Both the position numbers and the translations under genes were made by a program. A stretch of DNA of 64,000 nucleotides from Claveliimonas intestinigallinarum. Lineage in GTDB: Bacteria; Bacillota; Clostridia; Lachnospirales; Lachnospiraceae. The DNA is taken from the NCBI GenBank assembly GCA_019115145.1, contig DXED01000013.1:17043-81042 (forward strand), in the 5' to 3' direction. The notes beneath the pieces were generated by a model. The model saw only the letters and a list, made by a program, of their open reading frames with translations, searched no databases and had not been told where the DNA came from. Shown here piece by piece: positions 50,234 through 58,517 of the stretch; position 1 is the first letter of the stretch; each line of letters starts with the position of its first letter.

Positions 50234-51377
50234 GCTGACAGAGCTGATCTTCCGGGTGCTGGACGAGGAGAGCGCAGGAGAGTATATTCCTCTCCAGAAG
50301 AAGGCGGAGCTGGGGCGGGAGCTTTACAATGCCTTTCGCCGGCTGGACCTTCTGCAGGATCTGATCGAGGACCAGGAGATTACGGAGATCATGATCAACG
50401 GCACACAGAATATTTTCGTGGAGAAAAAAGGGAAGATATACATGACAGACAAGCGCTTCCCCTCCCGGAGCAGGCTGGAGGACGTGATCCAGCAGATCGT
50501 GGCGGGGGCCAACCGCATGGTCAACGAGTCGGTGCCCATCGCCGATGCGCGCCTTTCAGATGGATCCAGAGTCAATGTGGTCCTCTATCCTGTGGCCCTC
50601 AACGGGCCGGTGGTGACGATCCGGAAATTTCCCTCAGAGCAGATCACCATGCAGGACCTGGTCCGCCTGGGAGCCCTCAGCGAGGAGACGGCGGGCTTTC
50701 TGAAGATGCTGGTCGTAGCCGGGTACAATATCTTCATCAGCGGAGGCACCGGTTCCGGCAAGACCACGCTTCTCAACGCCCTGTCCCAGTTCATACCGTC
50801 GGAGGAGAGAGTCATTACCATCGAAGACAACGCGGAGCTTCAGATCCAGGGAGTGCCCAATCTGGTGAGGATGGAGGCCAAAAATCCAAACATGGAGGGA
50901 GCCGGGGAGATCACCATCCGGCAGCTTATCCGGACTGCCCTCAGGATGCGGCCGGACCGCATCATCGTGGGGGAGGTCAGAGGAGCAGAGACTATTGACA
51001 TGATACAGGCTATGTCCACCGGACATAAGGGTAGCCTCAGCACTGGCCACTCCGACAGCCCCAGAGACATGCTGCGGAGACTGGAGACCATGGTGCTCAT
51101 GGGGATGGACATTCCCCTGGCGGCCATACAGAGGCAGATCGCCTCTGCCATTGACATCATCATCCACGTGGGGCGGCTTCGGGATAAGAGCAGAAAGGTG
51201 CTGGAGATCGTGGAGGTGCTGGACTATGAGGACGGGGAAATTCAGACAGGCTGTCTCTATGAATTTCAGGAGACAAAATGCAGGAGGACAGACGGCGTCA
51301 TCGAGGGAAGATGGCAGAAGGTCCGGCCGCTCCTGCACACAGAAAAATTACTTTCAGCAGGATATCAGACCCCATGA
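50160..51377 (+). CDS. tadA: Tad secretion ATPase TadA (CpaF/VirB11 type)
   Basis: I start at GTG 50160 after AAAGGGTGG, inside tadZ; ATG 50136 is an in-frame alternative. The 405-residue ATPase has an N-terminal domain (ITEIMINGTQNIFVEKKGKI), Walker A GGTGSGKTTL (about 196-205), the Asp box ITIEDNAELQ, Walker B DRIIVGEVRGAE and the His box STGHKGSLSTGHSDS. It drives Flp pilin assembly. All catalytic motifs are intact. Confidence 0.93.
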   Translation: MISEEQLQEKVLARLDLSREIGDDELTELIFRVLDEESAGEYIPLQKKAELGRELYNAFRRLDLLQDLIEDQEITEIMINGTQNIFVEKKGKIYMTDKRFPSRSRLEDVIQQIVAGANRMVNESVPIADARLSDGSRVNVVLYPVALNGPVVTIRKFPSEQITMQDLVRLGALSEETAGFLKMLVVAGYNIFISGGTGSGKTTLLNALSQFIPSEERVITIEDNAELQIQGVPNLVRMEAKNPNMEGAGEITIRQLIRTALRMRPDRIIVGEVRGAETIDMIQAMSTGHKGSLSTGHSDSPRDMLRRLETMVLMGMDIPLAAIQRQIASAIDIIIHVGRLRDKSRKVLEIVEVLDYEDGEIQTGCLYEFQETKCRRTDGVIEGRWQKVRPLLHTEKLLSAGYQTP

Positions 51378-52080
51378 GTATATTCTTGCGGTCTTAAAAT
51401 ATGCAGGATTTCTTGCAGCGGTTGCCTGGCTCTACTATGAATCGATATGGGCCTTTCTCCTGTGCGCACCGGGAGTCTTTCTGTATCTCAGATACTGGAA
51501 GGCAGAGTGCCTGGAAAAGAAGAAAAGAGAATTTGCCCTCCAGTTTCAGGAGGCGATCCGCTCTCTTGCGGCAGCTCTGAACGTGGGGTATTCCCTGGAA
51601 AATGCCATAAAAGAAACAAAAAAAGATATTAATATATTATATAGTGAACAGACGGCCATAAGCCGGGAGTTTGACTACATGATCCGGCAGATTTATCTGC
51701 AGATCCCCATGGATCAGATCCTCTACGAGTGGGCCCGGAGGATAGACCAGGAGGATCTCCAGAGCTTCGTCAATGTCTTTGTCACGGCAAAAAAGAGCGG
51801 AGGTGACTCCCTGAAGGTCATCCGGGATTCCATTGCCCAGATTCGGGACAAGATGGAGATGCAAAGAGAGATTGACACCATTCTTGCAGCCAGAAAATAT
51901 GAGTTCAGGGTGATGTCCGTGATTCCCTTTGGCATCGTGGCTTACATGAAGCTGAGCTTTCCGGAATTTATGGGCGCGCTGTACGGAAATCTCATAGGAG
52001 CAGGAGTGATGAGCGCATGTCTGGCAGTGCATTTGGCAGCCTGGTATCTCGGGCGAAAAATTGTAAATATAGAAATCTGA
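51259..52080 (+). CDS. tadB: Tad inner-membrane platform protein TadB
   Basis: The core protein begins near 51380 with LAVLKYAGFLAAVAWLYYES, then a cytoplasmic GspF/T2SSF domain (FQEAIRSLAAALNVGYSLEN, FVTAKKSGGDSLKVIRDSI) and two C-terminal membrane spans. There is no ATG, GTG or TTG in frame near the expected N terminus. The nearest is ATG 51259, inside tadA, which adds a basic 40-residue leader. The true start may instead be a rare ATT near 51383. Together with TadC it forms the platform for TadA. Confidence 0.8.
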   Translation: MNFRRQNAGGQTASSREDGRRSGRSCTQKNYFQQDIRPHEYILAVLKYAGFLAAVAWLYYESIWAFLLCAPGVFLYLRYWKAECLEKKKREFALQFQEAIRSLAAALNVGYSLENAIKETKKDINILYSEQTAISREFDYMIRQIYLQIPMDQILYEWARRIDQEDLQSFVNVFVTAKKSGGDSLKVIRDSIAQIRDKMEMQREIDTILAARKYEFRVMSVIPFGIVAYMKLSFPEFMGALYGNLIGAGVMSACLAVHLAAWYLGRKIVNIEI

Positions 52081-53303
52081 TCCTTCTTGTCACAGCCCTT
52101 TCTGTCCTGGGCGCTATGGCCCTGCTGGTGTCAGATGCAGGCAGAGCGGCAGCAGACCAGAGCCAGATAGAGAGAAACAGCTACGGGAAGGGAGAGAAGA
52201 GTGAAAGCTTCCGGGTTACAGCGGACGGAGAAGAGGCCAAAGAGACGCTGGATGTCACCGTGGGAGAGCGGCAGTACACAGCGGAGGAGCTGCAGGAAAT
52301 ATTTGACAGGGCAGCCGAAGAGCTGGAGGTGCTGGTGCTGGGAGAAAATGAGAGCCTGGACAAGGTGACGGCGGATCTGTCCCTGGTAACAGAGCTGCCG
52401 GACCTTCCCATCGCCGTGGAGTGGGAGCTGGACAGGTACGAGGTTCTGAATGTAAGCGGTGAGATCCAGGAGGAGGCCCTGCGGGAAGCGCTGGCGGAGG
52501 AGAGAGAAGGCGTGCTTGTGAACCTGAAGGCCTTTATGACCTACACCCAGGATCAGACCAGGCAGGCGGTTCACGAGATAACGGTCAGGCTCTGCCCTGC
52601 CGCCAGGACAAAGGAGGAGAAGCTGATCGAGAAGATCAGAGCCCGGATTGCAGAATATGACAATGAAAACAAGACGAAAGAAACGATTAAATTACCGAAA
52701 GAGGTGGATGGACAGAAGATCAGCTACCACTACCCCATGGACACAAGAGGGGTAGTGATCCTGGCGATGGGACTTATGACCGTGGTTCTTCTGTTCTGCC
52801 TGGAAAAGCAGAATGAGAAAAAGGACGAGGAGAAGAGAAAGCAGCAGATGATGATGGACTACCCCCAGATCGTCAGCCAGCTGAACCTTCTTCTGGGAGC
52901 GGGCATGAGCAGCAAGAGCGCGTGGAAGAAGATTGTGGACGACTACCAGAGGAGAAAGCCGGCAAGAGGGGAGCGGGCCGCCTACGAGGAGATGGCCGCC
53001 GCCTGGAACGAGATGTGCGGAGGTGTCCCGGAGAAGGACTGCTATGAGAGCTTTGGCGGCAGGTGCGGCCTGCAGGCCTACATGAAGCTGGGAGCCCTCC
53101 TGTCTCAGAATCTGCGGAGAGGGACAAAGGGGCTGGCGGATGCTCTGCGGCTGGAAGGCATCCACGCCTTTGAGGAGCGGAAGGCTCTTGCCAGGCGCCG
53201 GGGCGAGGAGGCGGGGACTAAGTTATTGCTCTCCATGTTCCTTATGCTGGCCGTGGTGCTGGTCATTGTCATCGTCCCGGCTTTTTTGTCCATCTCGCTT
53301 TAG
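52017..53303 (+). CDS. TadC-like platform protein with a large extracytoplasmic insertion
   Basis: The 428-residue protein starts inside tadB (GGAGTG before ATG 52017). An N-terminal membrane helix (about 19-38) is followed by a 180-residue acidic extracytoplasmic region, a second helix (about 244-260), a T2SSF-like cytoplasmic part (MDYPQIVSQLNLLLGAGMSS, then MKLGALLSQNLRRGTKGLAD) and a final helix (about 402-426). The large outer domain is not part of classic TadC. It fills the TadC slot of the operon. Confidence 0.8.
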   Translation: MSGSAFGSLVSRAKNCKYRNLILLVTALSVLGAMALLVSDAGRAAADQSQIERNSYGKGEKSESFRVTADGEEAKETLDVTVGERQYTAEELQEIFDRAAEELEVLVLGENESLDKVTADLSLVTELPDLPIAVEWELDRYEVLNVSGEIQEEALREALAEEREGVLVNLKAFMTYTQDQTRQAVHEITVRLCPAARTKEEKLIEKIRARIAEYDNENKTKETIKLPKEVDGQKISYHYPMDTRGVVILAMGLMTVVLLFCLEKQNEKKDEEKRKQQMMMDYPQIVSQLNLLLGAGMSSKSAWKKIVDDYQRRKPARGERAAYEEMAAAWNEMCGGVPEKDCYESFGGRCGLQAYMKLGALLSQNLRRGTKGLADALRLEGIHAFEERKALARRRGEEAGTKLLLSMFLMLAVVLVIVIVPAFLSISL

Positions 53304-53359
53304 CTTTCCGGCGGCTTTGATTTGGCGAAAGATAAATCCGAGAAAAAGGAGGAAAACAT

Positions 53360-53536
53360 ATGTGGAGAATCTATTATCTGATGCATCTGATGAAGGATAA
53401 AAAGGGGATTGGCGTGGTGGAGGTCATTCTGATTTTGGTGGTGCTTATCGGACTTGTGATCATATTCAAGTCCCAGCTCACAAGCCTGGTACAGACTATC
53501 TTTGAGAAGATTACAAGTGAAAGCGCAGGTATATAG
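53360..53536 (+). CDS. Flp-type (type IVb) major pilin precursor
   Basis: The 58-codon gene reads MWRIYYLMHLMKDKKGIGVV, then EVILILVVLIGLVIIFKSQL, and ends ITSESAGI. The short basic leader ends in Gly before IGVVEV, a type IV prepilin cleavage site with the usual Glu at +5, and a 20-residue hydrophobic stem follows. AAGGAGG precedes the ATG at 53360. It is the expected substrate of the A24 peptidase at 56.0 kb. Confidence 0.9.
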   Translation: MWRIYYLMHLMKDKKGIGVVEVILILVVLIGLVIIFKSQLTSLVQTIFEKITSESAGI

Positions 53537-55016
53537 GGCGATCCGCAGGGCTCTCTCTGGCAGGCCCGGCGGGGATTTCCCGGGGATGGTGCGGCCGGCC
53601 AAGGCTCTGCCGGGAGAGATGACAGCCTTTTTGGCCCTCATATTCATCCTTCTCATCGCCTTTGCAGGCTCCCTTATGGAGAGCGCCTCCATCCAGTCGG
53701 CCAAGAATTACAGGCGGGCGGACATGAACCGGGCTATTGAATCGGTCTTTGCGGAATATCAGAAGGATTTGCAGGAGGAGTATGAGCTGTTTGCTCTTGA
53801 GGGAAGCTATGAGAGCGGAAGCTACAGTGAGGAAAAGGTGTTTGACCGGCTGGCCTACTACGGGGCGTCCAATATGGATCACACCATGGCCAGGCTCCAG
53901 CTTCTCACCGACGATGGGGGCGGTCCCTTCCTGTCCCAGGTCAGCGACTGGGTGAAGTACAGGTACGGGCTGGACAAGCTGGAGGGACTTTTGGGAAGCG
54001 CTCAGACCTGGAAATCCCAGGATGAGGGGATCAGGGACTACCAGGAGCAGGAACAGGAGGGCAGTCGGGAGCTCTCTTCCCTTCTGGAGGAGCAAGAGCA
54101 GAGCCTTCCCTCAGAGGACAACCCGCTGGAAACGGTGGAGCAGTTAAAGCAGTCTCCTCTTCTTGCCCTTGTAATGCCAAAGGACAGGCAGGTGTCCCAG
54201 AAGCAGATTTCCCTGGCAGAGCAGCCCTCCGGGAGGGCGCTGCAGCAGGGGTACGGTTCCTTCGAGGATATGGCGGAGCAGGGGGAGGCCTCCAGACTGG
54301 CCCTGGGCGTGTACCTGATGGATCATTTTTCCTCGGCGGTTCCGGAGGGGACAGGAACAGCGGGCGCCGGACAGACGGCACTGTCAGGAGAGGCCAAAGC
54401 CCCGGGGAGCGGGCTGGACTACCAGCTGGAGTATGTGGTCAGCGGCCAGGCGTCAGATGCGGAAAATCTGGAAAAGACAGTCCAGAGGCTGCTCCTGATC
54501 CGGCTTGTGTCCAATTTTGCCTACATCCAGACCGACAGCGCCAAAAGGGCCGAGGCAGCGGCCATGGCGGCCACCCTCTGTACTCTGCTGGCAGTGCCTG
54601 CCATCATAGAGGCGGTCACCCAGGCTCTCCTTTTCGCCTGGTCCTTCGGTGAGAGCATCGTAGACCTGCGGGCCCTGCTCAAGGGCAGTCGCGTTCCCCT
54701 TGTGAAGGACAGTGAGAGCTGGCAGCTCCAGCTCTCCGGGCTTCTGACTCTGGGAAGTGAGGACGAGTGGAATGAGGGAAAGGACACCCAGGGCGGCATG
54801 AGCTATGAAGAGTACCTGCAGATCCTTCTCTTCCTCACGGACACAGACGAGGTGGCTATGCGGAGTCTGGATCTTATCGAGCAGCACATGCGGCTGGGGA
54901 AGGGGCTGGAATGGTTTCGCATCGACCACTGCATCACAAAGATGGAGTTGGACAGCAGCTGTAGTCTGCGCAGAGGGATCACGTACAGCTTTTCCACCTA
55001 TTTTGGTTACCGATGA
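53517..55016 (+). CDS. DUF5702-like Tad-locus membrane protein
   Basis: I choose GTG 53517, overlapping the pilin stop; TTG 53502 is an alternative. The protein (about 499 residues) has one N-terminal membrane stem preceded by GEMTAFLALIFILLIAFAGS, similar to TadE/TadG pseudopilins, then a long extracytoplasmic region rich in Gln/Glu/Ser and a hydrophobic pair near 350-375. I recognise it as DUF5702-like, a family of clostridial Tad loci. It is perhaps a TadG-like minor pilin or tip adhesin. Confidence 0.75.
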   Translation: MKAQVYRAIRRALSGRPGGDFPGMVRPAKALPGEMTAFLALIFILLIAFAGSLMESASIQSAKNYRRADMNRAIESVFAEYQKDLQEEYELFALEGSYESGSYSEEKVFDRLAYYGASNMDHTMARLQLLTDDGGGPFLSQVSDWVKYRYGLDKLEGLLGSAQTWKSQDEGIRDYQEQEQEGSRELSSLLEEQEQSLPSEDNPLETVEQLKQSPLLALVMPKDRQVSQKQISLAEQPSGRALQQGYGSFEDMAEQGEASRLALGVYLMDHFSSAVPEGTGTAGAGQTALSGEAKAPGSGLDYQLEYVVSGQASDAENLEKTVQRLLLIRLVSNFAYIQTDSAKRAEAAAMAATLCTLLAVPAIIEAVTQALLFAWSFGESIVDLRALLKGSRVPLVKDSESWQLQLSGLLTLGSEDEWNEGKDTQGGMSYEEYLQILLFLTDTDEVAMRSLDLIEQHMRLGKGLEWFRIDHCITKMELDSSCSLRRGITYSFSTYFGYR

Positions 55017-55072
55017 CGGCGGGCCGCGTGACTGGCCGGCTGGTGAGACGGCAAGGCTGCCGGCCACAGGAA

Positions 55073-55238
55073 GGGAGTGCACAGGGGCGCCCTCCTGTAT
55101 TCTTTTAATATTTGGTCAGAAAGGAGCTTTGGCATGATACTCCCATATAACGTCAAAAACATACTCTCATATTTTTATTCAGGTAATCCTCCTTGGAAGG
55201 ATTTCCCTGCCACCAGGAGGGCGCCCCTGTGCACTCCC
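55073..55238. repeat. Perfect 25-bp inverted repeat flanking 116 bp (candidate invertible element)
   Basis: Left arm 55073-55097 and right arm 55214-55238 are exact reverse complements over 25 bp (left arm begins GGGAGTGCACAGG and ends CGCCCTCCTG). The 116-bp interior carries the AAGGAG site and ATG of the TadE-like gene. The interior is AT-rich compared with the arms. See the findings. Confidence 0.9.
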
Positions 55239-55982
55239 GGAAAACATACAAAGGGCAGCATCACGGTAGAGGCGGCGCTTGCCATGCCCCTATTCTTTTT
55301 CGCAGTGCTCGTTCTCTGCTATATGTCTGAGGTCATGGCGATACGGACAAGTATCCGAAGCGGCCTTCAGTACGCGGGGAAGATTGCAGCCGAGAGTTCC
55401 TATGGAAAACCATTGCTTCTGCCGGGCAGCATAGAGAGGGATCTTGTGAACGCAGTGGGGGCGGAGCGGCTGGATAGGAGCATTGTGGAGAACGGAAGCA
55501 GCGGCGTGCACTGTGAAAAATCCTATATGTCCATGAGCACCGGGATCATGGAGCTGAAGGCCAGCTACCGTGTGTATCTGCCGCTCCCCGTTTTCGGGAG
55601 CGCGGTGGTGCCCATGGAGGAGAGCTGCCGGGTCAAGGGATGGACCGGCTATGAGCGGGCGGGCTTTCTGGCAGAGAATGAGGAAACCGTCTACATTACG
55701 GAGACGGGCATGGTGTATCACCGGGATTATCACTGCAGCTATCTGGAGCTTTCCATACGGATGGTGCCTGCAGAGAGTGTAGAGCATCTGCGAAACGAAA
55801 GCCAGGGAAAGTACTATCCATGTGAGACCTGTGCCCGGAGAGGAACCGCAGGCGGAGTGTATATCACTGATTACGGAGACCGATATCACAGTAGCTTGAA
55901 CTGCAGTGGGCTGAAGAGGACCATCTATGCGGTCCCTCTGTCTGAGGCGGTGGGGAAGGGGGCTTGTTCCAAGTGTGGATAG
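55134..55982 (+). CDS. TadE-like pseudopilin with two Ada-type zinc-finger-like modules
   Basis: ATG 55134 has AAGGAG 7 nt upstream. The 282-residue protein carries an unusual 38-residue leader, then the TadE stem KGSITVEAALAMPLFFFAVL (40-59). Its C-terminal outer region has two repeats of the form VYIT-x-x-G-x-x-YH-x4-C followed by CxxC: 186-233 (H196, C201, C230, C233) and 242-281 (H252, C257, C278, C281). This resembles Ada-type metal-binding domains. The leader is encoded inside the inverted-repeat element, so the N terminus would change upon inversion. Confidence 0.8.
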   Translation: MILPYNVKNILSYFYSGNPPWKDFPATRRAPLCTPGKHTKGSITVEAALAMPLFFFAVLVLCYMSEVMAIRTSIRSGLQYAGKIAAESSYGKPLLLPGSIERDLVNAVGAERLDRSIVENGSSGVHCEKSYMSMSTGIMELKASYRVYLPLPVFGSAVVPMEESCRVKGWTGYERAGFLAENEETVYITETGMVYHRDYHCSYLELSIRMVPAESVEHLRNESQGKYYPCETCARRGTAGGVYITDYGDRYHSSLNCSGLKRTIYAVPLSEAVGKGACSKCG

Positions 55983-55984
55983 AA

Positions 55985-56473
55985 ATGGAAAAGTTACAGG
56001 AAGTATTGTCGGTGGAAAATCTGATCTGCCTTGCCTTTCTGCTGGGCATCTCGGTCTATGATATCTATTTTCACAGGATCTCCAAAGCAGTCCTTGTACT
56101 GGCCAACCTGCTGGCAGCCTTTCGCACGCTGTACACGCTGACAATGGCGGAAGGAAAACTGGGTAGGGCGGATGAGATGGATCTGATCTGGGCAGCAGCG
56201 GGAGCCGGAGCCGGGCTGCTTTTACTGGGAGTCGCCCGGCTCACGGGAGAGGCTGTGGGATACGGGGACGGCTGGCTGGTCATGGCGCTGGGGATCTACC
56301 TTGGCCTCTGGGGGCTTATGGAGGTGCTCGCTGTCGCCTGGGTGCTGCTGGCGGCTGCTGCGGCAGTGTGCCTGGTCAAAAAGAAGTGGTCACGCAAGGC
56401 AGTCCTGCCCATGACACCGTTTCTAACGGCAGGCTTTGTGATCCTGCTGGCAGGAGAATATTTCCGGGCGTAG
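55985..56473 (+). CDS. A24-family prepilin peptidase (TadV/FlpK type)
   Basis: The membrane protein has about 162 residues from ATG 55985, which is 2 nt after the previous stop; GTG 55973 or TTG 55964 are alternatives with a purine-rich site. It contains both catalytic Asp motifs: GISVYDIYFHRI near the N terminus and the GxGD motif as GYGDGWLV in the middle. About five membrane spans follow. It cleaves the Flp pilin and TadE-like precursors. The small form without a methyltransferase domain is typical of Tad loci. Confidence 0.88.
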   Translation: MEKLQEVLSVENLICLAFLLGISVYDIYFHRISKAVLVLANLLAAFRTLYTLTMAEGKLGRADEMDLIWAAAGAGAGLLLLGVARLTGEAVGYGDGWLVMALGIYLGLWGLMEVLAVAWVLLAAAAAVCLVKKKWSRKAVLPMTPFLTAGFVILLAGEYFRA

Positions 56474-56522
56474 AAGGGAAGAGGCTGCCCGGCGGGGAAA
56501 GGAGTCTGAGGAGTGAAAAAAT

Positions 56523-56954
56523 ATGGGAAAGAAGTATGGAGAGAAAAGGAAGGAGAGAGACCCGGGAGGCTGCCAAGGAAGCCTGACCGTGGAGGCTGCC
56601 TGCCTGATGCCCCTTGTGGGATTGATCCTTGTGAGCAGCATATTGTTATTATTTTATTTTCATGACAAGAATATAATTTCTTCCTGCGCCTATGAGACGG
56701 CAGTTGTAGGCAGTACAAAGGCCAGAGAGAAGGAGGGAGTGGAGGCGTCCCTCCTGAACCAGGCCTTTCAGGAACGGATACATGGGAAATGTATCTTCTT
56801 TCCGGGGGCCAGCGCGGATATCCAGGTGGGAGAGGATGAGATCACAGTCACTGCCTCGGCTTCCAGAAGATACTTCAGTTTGCGGGTTGTCCAGCGGGCA
56901 GCTGTGACAGAACCGGAAGATCATATAAGAAGAATACGGAGAATTACAGGATGA
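56523..56954 (+). CDS. TadE-like pseudopilin
   Basis: The 143-residue protein has a basic leader (about 1-18), then GSLTVEAACLMPLVGLILVS, the TadE-type cleavage and stem region with Glu at +5, and a short outer domain with KCIFFPGASADIQ and a final basic tail. It is the second TadE-like gene of the operon. Unlike the first it has a normal short leader. A processed minor pilin is likely. Confidence 0.85.
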   Translation: MGKKYGEKRKERDPGGCQGSLTVEAACLMPLVGLILVSSILLLFYFHDKNIISSCAYETAVVGSTKAREKEGVEASLLNQAFQERIHGKCIFFPGASADIQVGEDEITVTASASRRYFSLRVVQRAAVTEPEDHIRRIRRITG

Positions 56955-56972
56955 AAAAGAGGAAGAGAAAAA

Positions 56973-57800
56973 ATGGATGTAAAAGAATATGGAATAAAGC
57001 AGGTCGGCATACAAAGAGGACTGGATACTACTTTTCTCGTGGTGGAGTGCGAAGGAGAGTATACAGAAGATTACCAGATGCGTATGCTGGAGGAAAACGA
57101 TATGGAAGGGCTCTTGTGTCTGCGCGGCCATGGCGAAGAGGGCACCAGTATGTACGAGTATGATATCAGTGGGAAGACCTCGCTGAAGACAAGATACAAA
57201 GAAATAAAAATAGATATGAAAGAGATGATAAAGTTTATAACGGAGCTGCTGAATGTGATTAGAGAGATCAATGCCCATCTTCTGGATGCGGATCACCTGC
57301 TCCTGGATCCGGAGTATATCTTCTGGGAGGACGGGGCATACTACTTTTGCTACTATCCTGGCGGGGGCTGGAATGTGTGGGAAGCTTTTCATCGCCTGAC
57401 AGAGCAGTTTGTACAGTGGACAGATTTCAGGGATGACGCCAGCGTGCGCACTTCCTTCCTTCTCCACAAGGAGACAATGAAGGAAAACTACAGTCTGCAT
57501 AAGATTGCCAGGCAGATAGAGGCCATGCAGGAGGAAGAAGTGAAAAAGAGGAGAGCCGGGGAGGAGAGGCCGGGTCAGACAGGATGGCCCGAAGACAGGG
57601 GCGGCGAGGCGCTGACGGCTGCTACCGGTTCCGCCTACGACACATCAGAGCACGACTGGATCGCAAAGCAGGAAGCGGGGAGCAGCATTATGCGGGAGAC
57701 GGAAAATATGTGGCGGCCGGTCCGGGATTTCCTCCGACGCCACAAAAAGCCAGCCTGGAGAGACTGGGATGGCATTTATATAGATGAGGAGGAGCTGTAG
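56973..57800 (+). CDS. DUF6382-like protein without an FHA domain
   Basis: The 275-residue soluble protein follows the pseudopilin by 18 bp, with GAGGAAGAG upstream. Its N-terminal 150 residues (TFLVVECEGEYTEDYQMRML, LLDADHLLLDPEYIFWED, YYFCYYPGG) resemble DUF6382 as I recall it. That domain is normally linked to an FHA domain and placed beside Tad genes. Here the C terminus is a charged tail and no FHA motif is seen. The function is unknown; it may be a regulatory partner of pilus assembly. Confidence 0.65.
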   Translation: MDVKEYGIKQVGIQRGLDTTFLVVECEGEYTEDYQMRMLEENDMEGLLCLRGHGEEGTSMYEYDISGKTSLKTRYKEIKIDMKEMIKFITELLNVIREINAHLLDADHLLLDPEYIFWEDGAYYFCYYPGGGWNVWEAFHRLTEQFVQWTDFRDDASVRTSFLLHKETMKENYSLHKIARQIEAMQEEEVKKRRAGEERPGQTGWPEDRGGEALTAATGSAYDTSEHDWIAKQEAGSSIMRETENMWRPVRDFLRRHKKPAWRDWDGIYIDEEEL

Positions 57801-57911
57801 GCTTCAATATGTTGATTTTTTAAGAAAGATATCCGGAAAATGGGAATATATGGTATAATGGAACAAATGTGACACAGACATAACAATGCGGAAAGTGAAA
57901 GGGAGTCTTGC

Positions 57912-58517
57912 ATGTACCGAAAGAAAGCGCCCTGTACGGTCGCTCTGATCGTGGTGAATGTGGCAGTGTTTATTTTTCTCAGCTTTGGAGGGATGACAGA
58001 AGATGCATACTATATGCTTCAGAACGGAGCCATGTATCTTCCCCTTTTGCAGCAGGGAGAGTACTATCGGCTGATCACATCTATTTTTCTGCATTTTGGA
58101 TTTTCCCATCTGGTCAACAATATGCTTATGCTGGGTGTGATGGGCTGGCAACTGGAGCTGGTGGTCGGGAAGATTAAATTTCTGATCATCTATTTCGCGG
58201 CGGGCATTGGCGGCAATATGCTGTCTGCTCTGGTAGAGATGAGAACCGGGGACTTTGCTGTGAGCGCAGGGGCGTCCGGCGCTATATTCGGAATCATAGG
58301 AGCCCTTCTTTATATTGCGGTGCGCAACCACGGTCAGATCGGCAATGTTTCCGGCCAGGGCATCCTTGTCATGATCGCCCTGACTTTGTACTATGGGTTT
58401 ACCAGCTCGGGGGTAGACAATTTTGCTCACATCGGCGGACTGGCGGTGGGATTTGTGCTGGCTGTCCTCCTATACAGGAAGAGAGACACGGAATTCCGTT
58501 CCGGCATTTACCGCTGA
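57912..58517 (+). CDS. Rhomboid-family intramembrane serine protease
   Basis: The 201-residue protein has six membrane spans. The catalytic dyad is Ser122 in SAGASGAIFG and His173 in NFAHIGGLAVG; the HFGFSHLVNNMLML helix (61-74) is also typical. It cleaves membrane proteins within the bilayer. The C-terminal 48 bp overlap the convergent histidine kinase gene. A promoter-like TATAAT (57852-57857) lies about 55 bp before the ATG. Confidence 0.93.
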   Translation: MYRKKAPCTVALIVVNVAVFIFLSFGGMTEDAYYMLQNGAMYLPLLQQGEYYRLITSIFLHFGFSHLVNNMLMLGVMGWQLELVVGKIKFLIIYFAAGIGGNMLSALVEMRTGDFAVSAGASGAIFGIIGALLYIAVRNHGQIGNVSGQGILVMIALTLYYGFTSSGVDNFAHIGGLAVGFVLAVLLYRKRDTEFRSGIYR

